This document shows, piece by piece, positions 9,922 through 19,184 of a stretch of 64,000 nucleotides of DNA. Position 1 is the first letter of the stretch, and each line of letters opens with the position of its first letter. This stretch comes from LMUY01 sp965199165 (GTDB lineage: Bacteria > Pseudomonadota > Alphaproteobacteria > Acetobacterales > Acetobacteraceae), in the NCBI GenBank assembly GCA_965199165.1, contig OZ240681.1, forward strand, positions 2,418,001 to 2,482,000, written 5' to 3'. Position numbers and translations under genes: made by a program. A model generated the notes under the pieces. That model was not told where the DNA came from. It searched no databases and worked only from the letters and a program-made list of their open reading frames with translations.

Positions 9922-10935
9922 TCAGCGCGGCGGTGCCACGGACCGGCGCTCGACCAGGCTGCACTCCAGCCGTGATGTCCGCGGCGGCGGCAGGTTGGCG
10001 CCCAGCAGCCATTCGGCCGCTTGGCGCCCCATCTCCGCATGCGGCAGGTCGAGCGTGGTGAGCGGCGGGTCCAGCCGGCGCGACAGCGGCTGGTTGTCGT
10101 AGCCGACGACTGACACATCTTCCGGCACGCGCAGCTTCAGGCGCGCCAGGGCGTCGTAGCAGCCGGCTGCCATGGGGTCGTTGGCGCAGAAGATCGCGGT
10201 CGGCGGCCGCGGCAGCGCCATCAGCGCCAGGGTGTTCTCACGACCGGACTCGGCCGTCCAGTCGCCTTCGTGCACCAGCGCCGGGTCCAACGCGACCCCG
10301 GCCGCGCGCAAGGCGCGGCGGTACCCGGCCGCACGTTCGTGCGCAGCCTGCATCCAGGGTTCGCCATTCAGCAGGCCGATGCGGCAGTGGCCCTGCTGGA
10401 GCAGGTGGCGGGTCGCCGCCATGCCGCCGCGCTGCTCCGCGGGGATCACGGCGGCGAATGCGCCGTCCCGACCGTGGCAGTTCAGCAGCACGCTGCGATG
10501 CTGGCGGAGCTGCTGCGGCGGCTCCACCCGGCAGGTGAAGATGCGGGCGTAGACCACGCCGGCGACGCCCTGCGCCTGCCACAGGTCCAGCACGGCCGCT
10601 TCGAGCGCCGGGTCGCCGCGGCAGGCGGCGATGATGAGGATGGCGCCGCCCTCCGCCGCGGCGTCCCGCGCGGCATCCACCGACAGCACGGCGAAGGGAC
10701 TGGTGGACAGCTCGTCGGCGAGGAAGCCGAGCACGCGCTGCCGGCCGGCCCCGCGCGGACCGATGCGATAGCCGAGCTGGGCCGCCGCCGCCGCCACGCG
10801 CCGCCGCGCGTCCACCGAGATGCGGATGCCGGGGACCTGGTTCAGCACGAGCGAGACGGTTGTCTGCGACACGCCGGCCGCCTTGGCCACATCCATCATG
10901 ACCGGGCGGCGGCGTGTATCGGGCGTGGCGCTCAT
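9922..10935 (-). CDS. LacI-family transcriptional regulator
   Basis: A DNA-binding regulator (337 aa) that most likely represses the divergent ABC transporter operon. The N-terminal LacI helix-turn-helix reads MMDVAKAAGVSQTTVSLVLNQ (about 13-33), followed by a hinge and a periplasmic-binding-protein-like effector domain, with the family's ends VVGYDNQPLSRRLDPPLTTLDLPH and MGRQAAEWLL. The start at 10935 is set by the HTH; the open frame continues far upstream on this strand but is only a shadow of the binding-protein gene. Only 93 bp separate it from that gene, a classic divergent regulator layout. LacI proteins mostly sense sugars or nucleosides, so a link to a Dpp/Opp-type importer is somewhat unusual. 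The effector is unknown. Confidence 0.93.
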   Translation of the reverse strand: MSATPDTRRRPVMMDVAKAAGVSQTTVSLVLNQVPGIRISVDARRRVAAAAAQLGYRIGPRGAGRQRVLGFLADELSTSPFAVLSVDAARDAAAEGGAILIIAACRGDPALEAAVLDLWQAQGVAGVVYARIFTCRVEPPQQLRQHRSVLLNCHGRDGAFAAVIPAEQRGGMAATRHLLQQGHCRIGLLNGEPWMQAAHERAAGYRRALRAAGVALDPALVHEGDWTAESGRENTLALMALPRPPTAIFCANDPMAAGCYDALARLKLRVPEDVSVVGYDNQPLSRRLDPPLTTLDLPHAEMGRQAAEWLLGANLPPPRTSRLECSLVERRSVAPPR

Positions 10936-10963
10936 GCGTCTCCGGCCGCGCGTGAAGAATCGC

Positions 10964-10992
10964 TTGCTCGTGCGCGGTGATCCCGGTGATAA
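10964..10992 (+). promoter_or_regulatory. Candidate sigma-70 promoter of the ABC transporter operon
   Basis: TTGCTC (10964-10969), a 17-base spacer and TGATAA (10987-10992) lie 36 bp before the binding-protein gene. GGTG...CACC (10985-10997) overlaps the -10 box, and GGTGAT is directly repeated at 10976 and 10985, so LacI-type binding here is possible. This rests on motif reading alone. Confidence 0.4.
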
Positions 10993-11028
10993 ACACCCTG
11001 CGAAATTATTAGCAAGTGGATCGTCGGC

Positions 11029-12546
11029 ATGGCGGCTAGGGTGATGCTTGGGCTGGCGATGGGCGCGGCCATGGTGGCTGCGAGCCCCGCCTACGCCGAC
11101 AAGGCGCATGACGAGCTGCGCGTCGTCTGGCAGAACGAGGCGCCGTTGCTCGACGTCTACTTTTCCACCGTGCCGGAGGCGATCAACGTCTCGCACCAGG
11201 TGTGGGATCGGCTGGTGGAGCGTGACCCGGACACGTTCGAATACAAGCCCAGCCTGGCCACGGCCTGGCGCTGGGTCGACCCGGTGACGCTGGATTTCGA
11301 CCTTCGCCACGGCGTGAAGTTCCAGGACGGCAGCGACTTCGACGCGGAGGACGTGGTCCACACCTTCAACTGGATGATCGACCCCGCCAACAAGGTGATG
11401 TACCAGAGCAACATCAGCTGGATGGCGAGCGCCGAGAAGCTCGGTCCGTTCTCCGTGCGCATCCACCTCAAGCAGCCATTCCCGCAGGCGCTGGACTACG
11501 TCGCCATGCCGCTGGCGATCTATCCCCGCAGCTACAAGGGCCCGGAGGACCTGACACGCCATCCGGTCGGCACCGGGCCATACCGGATCACTGCCGTGGA
11601 CGGCACCCGCGGGCTCACGCTCGAACGATTCGAGGGCCGGTACGAGGGCGGGTTCAAGCCGCGCCCGGCCATCGCCAAGCTGTCCATCCGCGTCGTGCCC
11701 GACGTGGCGACGGAGATGGCGGAACTGCTGGCTGGCCGGGCGGACTGGCTGTCCCAGATCACCACCGACCAGGTGGACCAGTTGAAGACCCAGCCGAACC
11801 TGCAGGCCTTCGGTTCGGCGGTGCTGCGCGTGGCCTTTATCCTGTTCGACGCGGCCGGGCGCACCGGCGCCGACAACCCCCTGACGAAGCTGGACGTGCG
11901 CCGGGCGCTCTACTACGCGATGGACCGCGACGGGCTGGTCAACGACCTGATCGGCGGCGAGTCCAAGGTGGTGAACACGCTGTGCAACCCTGCGGTGTTC
12001 GGCTGCGACGCCTCCGCCGCCGTGACCTACCCGTATGACCCGGCGAAGGCGAAACAACTGCTGGCGGCGGCGGGCTACCCGAACGGTTTCACCAGCACGC
12101 TCTACACCTCCAACGCCCGGCCGCTCGAATGGTCCGAGGCGATCCAGCAGAACTGGCGTGCCGTCGGCGTCAACGTCAACGTGGTGCGCATGCCGCCACA
12201 GGCCGTCAACGAGAAGTTGGAGCGGGAGGGCCTGCCTATCTTCTTCAACGACTGGGGCGGCTTTCGCATCAACGACACCTCCGCCTTCATGAGCGTGTTC
12301 TTCCGCGGCTCGGCGGACGACATCGCGCGTGACCCGGAGGCGGAGGCGCTGCTGAAGACGGCCGACACCTCGGCCGACGAGGCGCTGCGAAAGACGGATT
12401 ACGCCAAGGCCATCCACCGCGTGTCGGACCAGGCCTTCGTGCTGCCGCTCAACAGCTTCAACATCAACTACGCCGCGATCAAGGAGCTCAACTTCAAGGG
12501 CTACCGGGACGAGATCCCCCGCTTCTACCTGTATCGCTGGAACTAG
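11029..12546 (+). CDS. ABC transporter solute-binding protein, Dpp/Opp type (SBP family 5)
   Basis: A periplasmic binding protein (505 aa) that would hand a di/oligopeptide or a similar solute to the permeases encoded next. A short signal peptide (about 1-23, MAARVMLGLAMGAAMVAA... with cleavage after AYA) leads into the family-5 fold: VWQNEAPLLDVYFSTVPEA, YKPSLATAWRWVDPVTLDFDL (pattern: predicted load, then FQDGSDFDAEDVVHTF), and a typical C-terminal VLPLNSFNINYAAI segment. Family 5 includes DppA, OppA, NikA and some oligosaccharide binders, so the substrate is not fixed by this sequence. No strong ribosome site is seen before ATG 11029; an internal ATG at 11044 is the alternative. The gene is first of a six-gene run. 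Confidence 0.9.
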   Translation: MAARVMLGLAMGAAMVAASPAYADKAHDELRVVWQNEAPLLDVYFSTVPEAINVSHQVWDRLVERDPDTFEYKPSLATAWRWVDPVTLDFDLRHGVKFQDGSDFDAEDVVHTFNWMIDPANKVMYQSNISWMASAEKLGPFSVRIHLKQPFPQALDYVAMPLAIYPRSYKGPEDLTRHPVGTGPYRITAVDGTRGLTLERFEGRYEGGFKPRPAIAKLSIRVVPDVATEMAELLAGRADWLSQITTDQVDQLKTQPNLQAFGSAVLRVAFILFDAAGRTGADNPLTKLDVRRALYYAMDRDGLVNDLIGGESKVVNTLCNPAVFGCDASAAVTYPYDPAKAKQLLAAAGYPNGFTSTLYTSNARPLEWSEAIQQNWRAVGVNVNVVRMPPQAVNEKLEREGLPIFFNDWGGFRINDTSAFMSVFFRGSADDIARDPEAEALLKTADTSADEALRKTDYAKAIHRVSDQAFVLPLNSFNINYAAIKELNFKGYRDEIPRFYLYRWN

Positions 12547-12551
12547 CCTGC

Positions 12552-13472
12552 TTGGTCGCCTATGCGGCCAAGCGGCTGGTGCTGGCCGTGCTGGTGATGC
12601 TCACGGTGTCGGCCATCGTGTTCGCCGTCACCAGCCGCGCGATGGACCCGGCCCGCGCGCTCGCCGGGGCGGACGCTTTGCCGGCGGACGTGGCCAACAT
12701 CCGCCACGCCTACGGCTTCGACCGGCCGCTGCCGGTGCAGTTCCTGTCCTGGCTCGCCGGGGCGGCGCATGGCGACTTCGGGCATTCCTACGCCCTGCGG
12801 GACCAGACGGTGATCGGGCTCATCGCCGACTCGCTGCCCGTCACCACCATCCTCGCCACCCTGGCCCTGCTGCTCGCGCTGCTGCTCGCGGTGCCGCTGG
12901 GGGTGCTGGCGGCCCTGAAGCCCAATTCGTGGACCGATCGCCTGGCGCTGGCGGTCGCGGTGTCCGGCCAGGCGATGCCGTCCTTCTGGTTCGCCCTGCT
13001 GCTGATCGTCGTGTTCGGGGTGGACCTGCGCTGGCTGCCGACCTCCGGCACCGACAGCTGGCGCGGCTTCGTGCTGCCGACCGTCGCCTTGGCGTATTTC
13101 GCCGCGCCCGCGCTGATGCGGCTGATCCGCAGCGCCATGATCGACGTGCTGGAGGCGGACTACATCCGCACCGCCCGGGCCAAGGGGCTGCGGGTCCGCC
13201 GCATCCTGTTCCGCCACGCGTTGCAGAACGCGCTGGTGCCCGTCACCGCGCTGGTGGCGGTGCAGTTCGGCTTCCTGCTGGGCGGGTCGGTGGTGGTGGA
13301 GACGGTGTTCGCCCTGCACGGCATCGGCTTCCTCGCCTGGCAGTCGATCGGGCGCGGGGACCTGCCGGTGCTGCAGGCCATCGTGTTGCTGGTGTCCGCG
13401 GGATACGTGGTGCTGACCTTCCTGGCCGACCTCGGCGCGGCCGCACTGGACCCGCGGATACGCCTTGGCTGA
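12552..13472 (+). CDS. ABC transporter permease, DppB type
   Basis: An integral membrane permease (306 aa) of the Dpp/Opp importer class. It has about six hydrophobic segments: an N-terminal helix (LVLAVLVMLTVSAIVFAVTS), then a periplasmic stretch with the DppB-type FDRPLPVQFLSWL, and the cytoplasmic coupling motif DYIRTARAKGLRVRRILFRH near 200-220, which docks on the ATPases. The TTG start at 12552, 5 bp after the binding-protein gene, is the only plausible one near the conserved N-terminus. The end overlaps the next permease by 8 bp. Confidence 0.92.
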   Translation: MVAYAAKRLVLAVLVMLTVSAIVFAVTSRAMDPARALAGADALPADVANIRHAYGFDRPLPVQFLSWLAGAAHGDFGHSYALRDQTVIGLIADSLPVTTILATLALLLALLLAVPLGVLAALKPNSWTDRLALAVAVSGQAMPSFWFALLLIVVFGVDLRWLPTSGTDSWRGFVLPTVALAYFAAPALMRLIRSAMIDVLEADYIRTARAKGLRVRRILFRHALQNALVPVTALVAVQFGFLLGGSVVVETVFALHGIGFLAWQSIGRGDLPVLQAIVLLVSAGYVVLTFLADLGAAALDPRIRLG

Positions 13473-14349
13473 GGCGCTGGCGCGCGCCTACCGCCCCTGG
13501 CCGCGCGCGGTCCGCCATGGCGGGTTCGTCGCGGGCGGCCTCGTCCTCGGCATCGTCGTGCTCGCCGCGATCGCGGCACCGGTGCTGGCGCCGCACGACC
13601 CGGCGGCGCAGGACCTGCTGCACCGCCGCCTGCCGCCGCTCTGGCATGACTGGCTGTTCGGCGGCCACCGCGCCGTCTGGTCGCACCCGCTCGGCACGGA
13701 CAAGACCGGGCGGGACTATCTCAGCCGCCTGCTGTTCGGCGCCCGCATCTCGCTGCTGATCGGCGTCTCCGCGGCCGCCGTCTCCGGCGTCATCGGCACC
13801 ACGCTGGGCCTGCTGGCCGGCTACCTGCGCGGCTGGGTCGACCTGGCGGTGACCTTCGCCATCACCACGCGGTTGAGCATGCCCGTCGTGCTGGTGGCGC
13901 TGGTGGTGGTGTCCGTCTACGGCAACTCGCTGCCGATCCTGGTCTGCACCATCGGCCTGCTGGCGTGGGACCGGTTCGCCGTGGTGTCCCGCGGGTTGAC
14001 GATGCAGGCGGCGCAGCGGGAGTTCGTGACCGCGGCGCGGGCGATCGGCTGCTCCACCCTGCACGTGCTGGTGCGCGAGATCCTGCCGAACCTGGCCGGC
14101 CCGCTGATCGTGGTGGCGACGCTGGAGATGGCCAACGCCATCCTGTTCGAGGCGGCGTTGTCCTTCCTGGGCCTCGGCGTGCCGCCGCCGCTGCCCGCCT
14201 GGGGGCTGATGCTGGCGGAGGGCAAGGAGGACATCTTCTTCAACGCCTGGATGATCCTCCAGCCCGGCCTGCTGCTGTTCGCCACCGTGCTCGCCATCAA
14301 CCTGCTGGGCGACGGCATCCGCGACCTGGCGGCCGAGGCCAGCCGGTGA
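13465..14349 (+). CDS. ABC transporter permease, DppC type
   Basis: The second permease (294 aa), partner of the preceding DppB-like protein. It has the DppC features: a first membrane helix near 30-50, the segment HPLGTDKTGRDYLSRLLFGA, and the EAA coupling loop EFVTAARAIGCSTLHVLVRE near 190-209, then WGLMLAEGK and a final membrane helix. The TTG start at 13465 lies inside the previous gene, giving an 8-bp overlap and likely coupled translation. Its stop overlaps the GTG start of the next gene by 4 bp. Confidence 0.92.
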   Translation: MAEALARAYRPWPRAVRHGGFVAGGLVLGIVVLAAIAAPVLAPHDPAAQDLLHRRLPPLWHDWLFGGHRAVWSHPLGTDKTGRDYLSRLLFGARISLLIGVSAAAVSGVIGTTLGLLAGYLRGWVDLAVTFAITTRLSMPVVLVALVVVSVYGNSLPILVCTIGLLAWDRFAVVSRGLTMQAAQREFVTAARAIGCSTLHVLVREILPNLAGPLIVVATLEMANAILFEAALSFLGLGVPPPLPAWGLMLAEGKEDIFFNAWMILQPGLLLFATVLAINLLGDGIRDLAAEASR

Positions 14350-15295
14350 GCCCGCCGCTGCTGGAAGTGCAGGGCCTGTCCGTCACCCTGTCCGGCGCCA
14401 GGCCCGTGCGACCGGTGCAATCCATCGACCTGTCCCTGGCGGCCGGCGAGACGCTGTGCTTGGTCGGCGAGTCCGGCTGCGGCAAGTCGCTGACCGCCCT
14501 GGCGCTGATGGGCCTGCTGCCGCCGGGCATGACGCGGCAGGCCGCCACGCTGCGCCTGGCCGGGGAGGACTTGCTGGCCGCGTCGCCCGCCCGGCAGGAG
14601 GCGCTGCGCGGCGCCCGCATCGCCATGGTGTTCCAGGATGCGACCACCGCGCTGAACCCGGTGCTGACCATCGGCGAGCAGCTGACGGAGGTCTGGGACC
14701 GTCATCGGGCCCGCGGCGGCGCCCGCCGCCGGGCCGTGGCCCTGCTGGACGCGGTGGGCGTCGCCGGGGCGGAGGCGCGGCTGCGGCAGTTCCCGCACCA
14801 GCTCTCCGGCGGCCTGCGCCAGCGCGTCGGCATCGCCATGGCGCTGATGTGCGAGCCGGCGGTGCTGATCGCGGACGAGCCGACCACCGCACTGGACGTG
14901 ACGATCCAGGCGCAGACCCTGCACGTGCTCATGCGCATGGGCCGCGAGCTCGGCGCCGGGATGGTCCTGATCACGCATGACCTGGGGCTCGTCTCGCGCG
15001 TGGCCGACCGGGTGGCGGTGATGTACGCCGGGCAGATCGTCGAGACGGCGACCGCCGCGGCGTTGTTCGCGGCGCCGCGCCATCCCTACACGCGCGGCCT
15101 GCTGGGCGCGCTGGCCGTGCCGGGGCGGCTGCGCCCGCGGGAGCGGCTGCCGACGATCCCCGGCATGGTGCCGCCGCCGGTATGGTCGATCGAGTCCTGC
15201 CGGTTCGCCGGCCGGTGCGGTGACGTGGCGGAGCCGTGCCTGGCCGGCCCGGTGGCGCTGCGCGGCGCGGGCCACGCCGTGCGCTGCGTCCGCGC

Positions 15296-15299
<4 letters not shown>
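14346..15299 (+). CDS. ABC transporter ATP-binding protein, DppD type
   Basis: The first of two ATPases (317 aa) that power the importer. Walker A is GESGCGKS (about 41-48), the signature is LSGGLRQR (about 153-160), Walker B is VLIADEPTTALD (about 174-185), and the switch His lies in LITHDLGLV. The C-terminal part has the oligopeptide-transporter extension with cysteines (ESCRFAGRCGDVAEPC), which in this family forms the iron-sulfur-like or zinc-binding tail. The GTG start at 14346 forms GTGA with the preceding stop. The longer open frame upstream lies within dppC and is not coding. Confidence 0.93.
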
Positions 15300-16246
<947 letters not shown>

Positions 16247-16261
16247 TCGAGAGGTCCGCCG

Positions 16262-17671
16262 ATGTCCCCGCGTCCCGTCCACCTCCGCCACGTCGAGCTG
16301 CCCGATTTCGGACAGCCGGAGAGCGAACCGGTCGTCCCCGCATCCGTCTACGCCGCCCGCGTCGCCGCGGCCGAGCGCCGTGCGGCCGCGCATGGGCTGG
16401 ACGTGCTCCTCGTGTGGGGTGACCGGGAGCATTGCGGCAACATCGCCTATCTCTGCGCGCTCGATCCGCGGTTCGAGGAGGCGATGCTGATCCTGAAGCC
16501 CGGGCAGGCGCCCCGCCTCTGCGTCGGCAACGAAGGCTGGGCCTATGCGACGCTCAGCCCCTTGCCGCACGAGCGCATCCTGTTCCAGGAGCTCAGCCTA
16601 CTGGGCCAGCCGCGCGGTGACAGCCCCGCGCTGGAGGACCTGCTGGCCGCCGCGGGCGTGGCGAAGGGCAGCCGCATCGGCATCGCCGGCTGGAAGTACA
16701 AGGAGGATGGCCGGGAGGTCGTCCGCCGCTCCTGGATCGAAGCGCCGGCCTACCTGGTCGACACGCTGCGGGCGATGGCGGGTGACGCGGCGCTGGTCGA
16801 GAACGTCACCGACCTGTTCATGAACGCACGCGACGGGCTGCGGACCCGCAACGAGGCGGAGCAGCTCGCCGCGTTCGAATACGCCAGCGTGCTCGCCTCC
16901 ACCGCGGTGCGCGACGTGCTGACCGGGTTCAGGATCGGCCAGACGGAGCATCAGGCGATGGAGCTGATGCGGCTGAACGGCTTCCCGACCAACTGCCACC
17001 CCATGCTGACCGCGGGCCCCCGCGCGTCGGTGGGCCATGCCAGCCCGAGCGACCGGGCGATCGGGCGCGGGGACTTCCTCACCGCGGCGCTCGGCCTCTG
17101 GGGCACGCTCAGCAGCCGATGCGGCTTCGTGGTGGCGGACGCGGCCGAGCTGCCGGACGGGATCCGCGATTATGCCGACAAGCTGGTGGCGCCGTATTTC
17201 CGTGCCGCCGCGGCGTGGCTGGAGGCGCTGCGCATCGGCGTCACGGGCGGGGAGCTGTATGCCGCCGTGCACCGCCATGTCGGCGATCCGTTCTTCGGCG
17301 TGCAGCTCAACCCCGGGCACCAGGTGCACCTGGACGAGTGGCTGAACTCGCCGGTCTATGCCGGGTCCGACATCGCGCTCATGTCCGGCATGGCGCTGCA
17401 GCTGGACATCATCCCGGCGACGGGCAGCGACTACCAGTCGACGAACATCGAGGATGGTTACTGCCTGGCTGATTCGGCGCTGCGCGACGAACTGGCCGCG
17501 AAGTTCCCGGCCATGTATGCGCGAACGCAGGCGCGGAGGCGGTTCATGCAGGACGCGCTCGGGATCACCCTGGCGCCCGAAGTGCTGCCGCTGTCGAACG
17601 CGCCTGCCTACCTGCCGCCCTTCCTGCTGCGCCCGTTCCAGGTCGTGACGTTCGTGTCGGAGGCGGTCTAA
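16262..17671 (+). CDS. M24 (pita-bread) family protein, Xaa-Pro peptidase-like, metal ligands partly missing
   Basis: A 469-aa protein with the creatinase-like N-terminal domain (about 25-190) followed by a pita-bread C-terminal domain (about 200-440) of the M24 superfamily. It would act in the cytoplasm on whatever the upstream importer brings in. Against the usual M24 pattern of five ligands (Asp, Asp, His, Glu, Glu), the first Asp region reads GDFLTAALG (270-278), with Ala in place of the Asp of 'DxG'. The second reads SSRCGF (284-289) instead of SDxTRT. His survives in PGHQVHLDEW, the first Glu looks like Asp (LQLDIIP, 379-385), and the last Glu remains in NIEDGY. It may therefore be a metal-free, creatinase-like enzyme or an inactive relative. 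GAGAGG precedes the ATG; the gene lies 15 bp after dppF. Confidence 0.85.
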   Translation: MSPRPVHLRHVELPDFGQPESEPVVPASVYAARVAAAERRAAAHGLDVLLVWGDREHCGNIAYLCALDPRFEEAMLILKPGQAPRLCVGNEGWAYATLSPLPHERILFQELSLLGQPRGDSPALEDLLAAAGVAKGSRIGIAGWKYKEDGREVVRRSWIEAPAYLVDTLRAMAGDAALVENVTDLFMNARDGLRTRNEAEQLAAFEYASVLASTAVRDVLTGFRIGQTEHQAMELMRLNGFPTNCHPMLTAGPRASVGHASPSDRAIGRGDFLTAALGLWGTLSSRCGFVVADAAELPDGIRDYADKLVAPYFRAAAAWLEALRIGVTGGELYAAVHRHVGDPFFGVQLNPGHQVHLDEWLNSPVYAGSDIALMSGMALQLDIIPATGSDYQSTNIEDGYCLADSALRDELAAKFPAMYARTQARRRFMQDALGITLAPEVLPLSNAPAYLPPFLLRPFQVVTFVSEAV

Positions 17672-17763
17672 CAAGAAACGGCGCAGAAGAATATCGGTGT
17701 ACCCCTTACGAGGTCCGCGCCGATCGGGCGTCGTCTCCGGAGGTATAAAAAAAGTGACGCCTC

Positions 17764-18219
17764 TCAGTCGTAGCTGAGCTGGATCGTCTCCGCGACGAGC
17801 GCCGGGCGGGACTGGCCTTCGATCTCCATCGTCGTCTCGATGATCAGGCGCCGCCCGCCCGCGATCGCCTCGGACGCCTGGAGCACCTGCCGCGCGCGCA
17901 AGCGGGAGCCTTCGGGCACCGGATGGGTGAAGCGCACCTTGTTGGACCCGTAGTTCAGGCTGCGCGACCGGCGCCGGATGTGGAGGATGCTCTGGCTGAG
18001 CCTCGGCAGGAGCGACAGGGTCAGGAAGCCGTGCGCGATGGTCTTGCCGCCCGGCATCTCCGCCCGCGCCCGTTCGACGTCCACGTGGATCCACTGGTGG
18101 TCGCCCGTGGCCTCGGCGAAGGTGTCGATCATCGCTTGCGTCACGGTGATCCATTCGCTTTCGCCCAGCACGGCGCCGACATGGGCGTCCAGGTCCGCCG
18201 GCGTCTCGACTTCCAGCAT
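17764..18219 (-). CDS. MaoC-like (R)-enoyl-CoA hydratase/dehydratase
   Basis: A 151-aa hot-dog-fold protein of the MaoC/PhaJ group, which hydrates trans-2-enoyl-CoA or acts on related CoA thioesters. The catalytic region is seen as FAEATGDHQWIHVDVERA (about 34-51), with the Asp and His of the hydratase motif, then KTIAHGFLTLSLLP. Length is normal for single-domain members. A strong GGAGGAGG site precedes the ATG at 18219. It is transcribed away from the M24 gene and has no evident partner; the 92 bp between the two converging genes show no clear terminator. Confidence 0.93.
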   Translation of the reverse strand: MLEVETPADLDAHVGAVLGESEWITVTQAMIDTFAEATGDHQWIHVDVERARAEMPGGKTIAHGFLTLSLLPRLSQSILHIRRRSRSLNYGSNKVRFTHPVPEGSRLRARQVLQASEAIAGGRRLIIETTMEIEGQSRPALVAETIQLSYD

Positions 18220-18270
18220 CGCGGCCTCCTCCCGATCGCCACCATCTCTATGCCGCCGAGGCGGCGCCTG

Positions 18271-18768
18271 TCACGACCGCCCGTCCCGGATGGTGATCGG
18301 CCGGTCGGGCGAGACGTGCGGCGGCTCCGCGAAGAGCGGCCCCAGCAGCGGGCATTGCGTGATCGTCACCGTCCGCTCGAACCATTGCCCGGCCGGCAGG
18401 TCGCCCGGCACGCGCAGCGTGATCATGTAGTCCTGCACGCCCTTGCCGGGCATGGGCGAGAGCGGCGGGTTGTCGATGCCGCGGAAGTCCATGATCCGCT
18501 GCCCCTCATAGTCGACCCAGCGCCACAGGAAGCGGCTGACCTGGACCGGACAGCTCCTGACCCGGTCGAGCCTGACGACGAAGCTGATCGTGTCGTCGCT
18601 GCCGTGCTGCACCAGGGCGTCCGACGTCTCCACCGCGTCGACGATCACCGGTGGCTGCGTGCTGACGTAGTACAGGATCGACAAGCCGCCCAATGCGCCG
18701 CAGACCAGCCCGGTGAGGCCGGCGATCCAGTGCCGGATGCCCCAGCCGACCATCTGCCGCCACGTCAT
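18271..18768 (-). CDS. Membrane-anchored protein of unknown function
   Basis: A 165-aa protein with one N-terminal membrane segment (about 15-35, IAGLTGLVCGALGGLSILYY) and a soluble part, probably periplasmic, of about 125 residues. That part is predicted to be mostly beta strand (TISFVVRLDRVRSCPVQVSR), with two cysteines near 92 and 140. I do not recognise a family. Its ATG overlaps the stop of the upstream small membrane gene by 4 bp, so the two are coupled and may work together. The genes around it are also unassigned, in a stretch that looks like accessory DNA. Confidence 0.75.
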   Translation of the reverse strand: MTWRQMVGWGIRHWIAGLTGLVCGALGGLSILYYVSTQPPVIVDAVETSDALVQHGSDDTISFVVRLDRVRSCPVQVSRFLWRWVDYEGQRIMDFRGIDNPPLSPMPGKGVQDYMITLRVPGDLPAGQWFERTVTITQCPLLGPLFAEPPHVSPDRPITIRDGRS

Positions 18769-19094
18769 GGCCGGTGCCCTCCGCTGGCCAGCCAGGTCAG
18801 CAGGCTGCCGATGGCTCCCACGATGATGCCTCCTATTGCGGTGATCGCGGTCTTGCTGGTTTCGGCCTTCCGCATGTCGCCGGCCTGCCGTTGCCTGCGC
18901 AGGAAGCGCAGGTCGTCCCGCAGGTCGTTCACGTCGTCCATGGCCGTCACGTCGTAGCCGAGCGCGCGGAACATCTTGGTGACGGCGCGCTCGGCGGCCT
19001 CGTCGGCCAGTTGCTTGAGGCGCGCGTAATCCTCCTGCGCCCGCGCTCGTTCCTCGTGGCGGCGCTGGCGCTCGGCCTCGCTCCCGTCAGCCAT
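18765..19094 (-). CDS. Coiled-coil protein with C-terminal membrane segment, unknown
   Basis: A 109-aa protein with a highly charged, probably coiled-coil first part (ERQRRHEERARAQEDYARLK) and one hydrophobic segment near the C-terminus (about 82-103, AITAIGGIIVGAIGSLLTWL). The ATG at 19094 is preferred to one 54 bases upstream because GGAGGTGGGGG lies just before it. The stop overlaps the next gene's start as ATGA. Short charged proteins with one TM near the C-terminus occur among phage holin-like and phage-accessory genes, but there is no decisive motif, so the function stays open. Confidence 0.75.
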   Translation of the reverse strand: MADGSEAERQRRHEERARAQEDYARLKQLADEAAERAVTKMFRALGYDVTAMDDVNDLRDDLRFLRRQRQAGDMRKAETSKTAITAIGGIIVGAIGSLLTWLASGGHRP

Positions 19095-19184
19095 CCCCCA
19101 CCTCCGCTCCGGCGGGCATGCGGTTGCGTGCCGGTTCGAGCAGTGCAACGCTTCCGTTCATGAGTTCAAACCTAGTGAGAAAAC

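Noticed and set aside
9922..12417. 831-codon minus frame that runs from the LacI gene into the binding-protein region
   Set aside because: Only the part up to 10935 has LacI features; the rest is antisense to the SBP gene, and a start with HTH fits at 10935.
17672..17763. Possible terminator between the M24 and MaoC genes (GGAGGTATAAAAAAAG)
   Set aside because: The A run lacks a convincing stem on either strand; the CTCCGGAG palindrome is too short.
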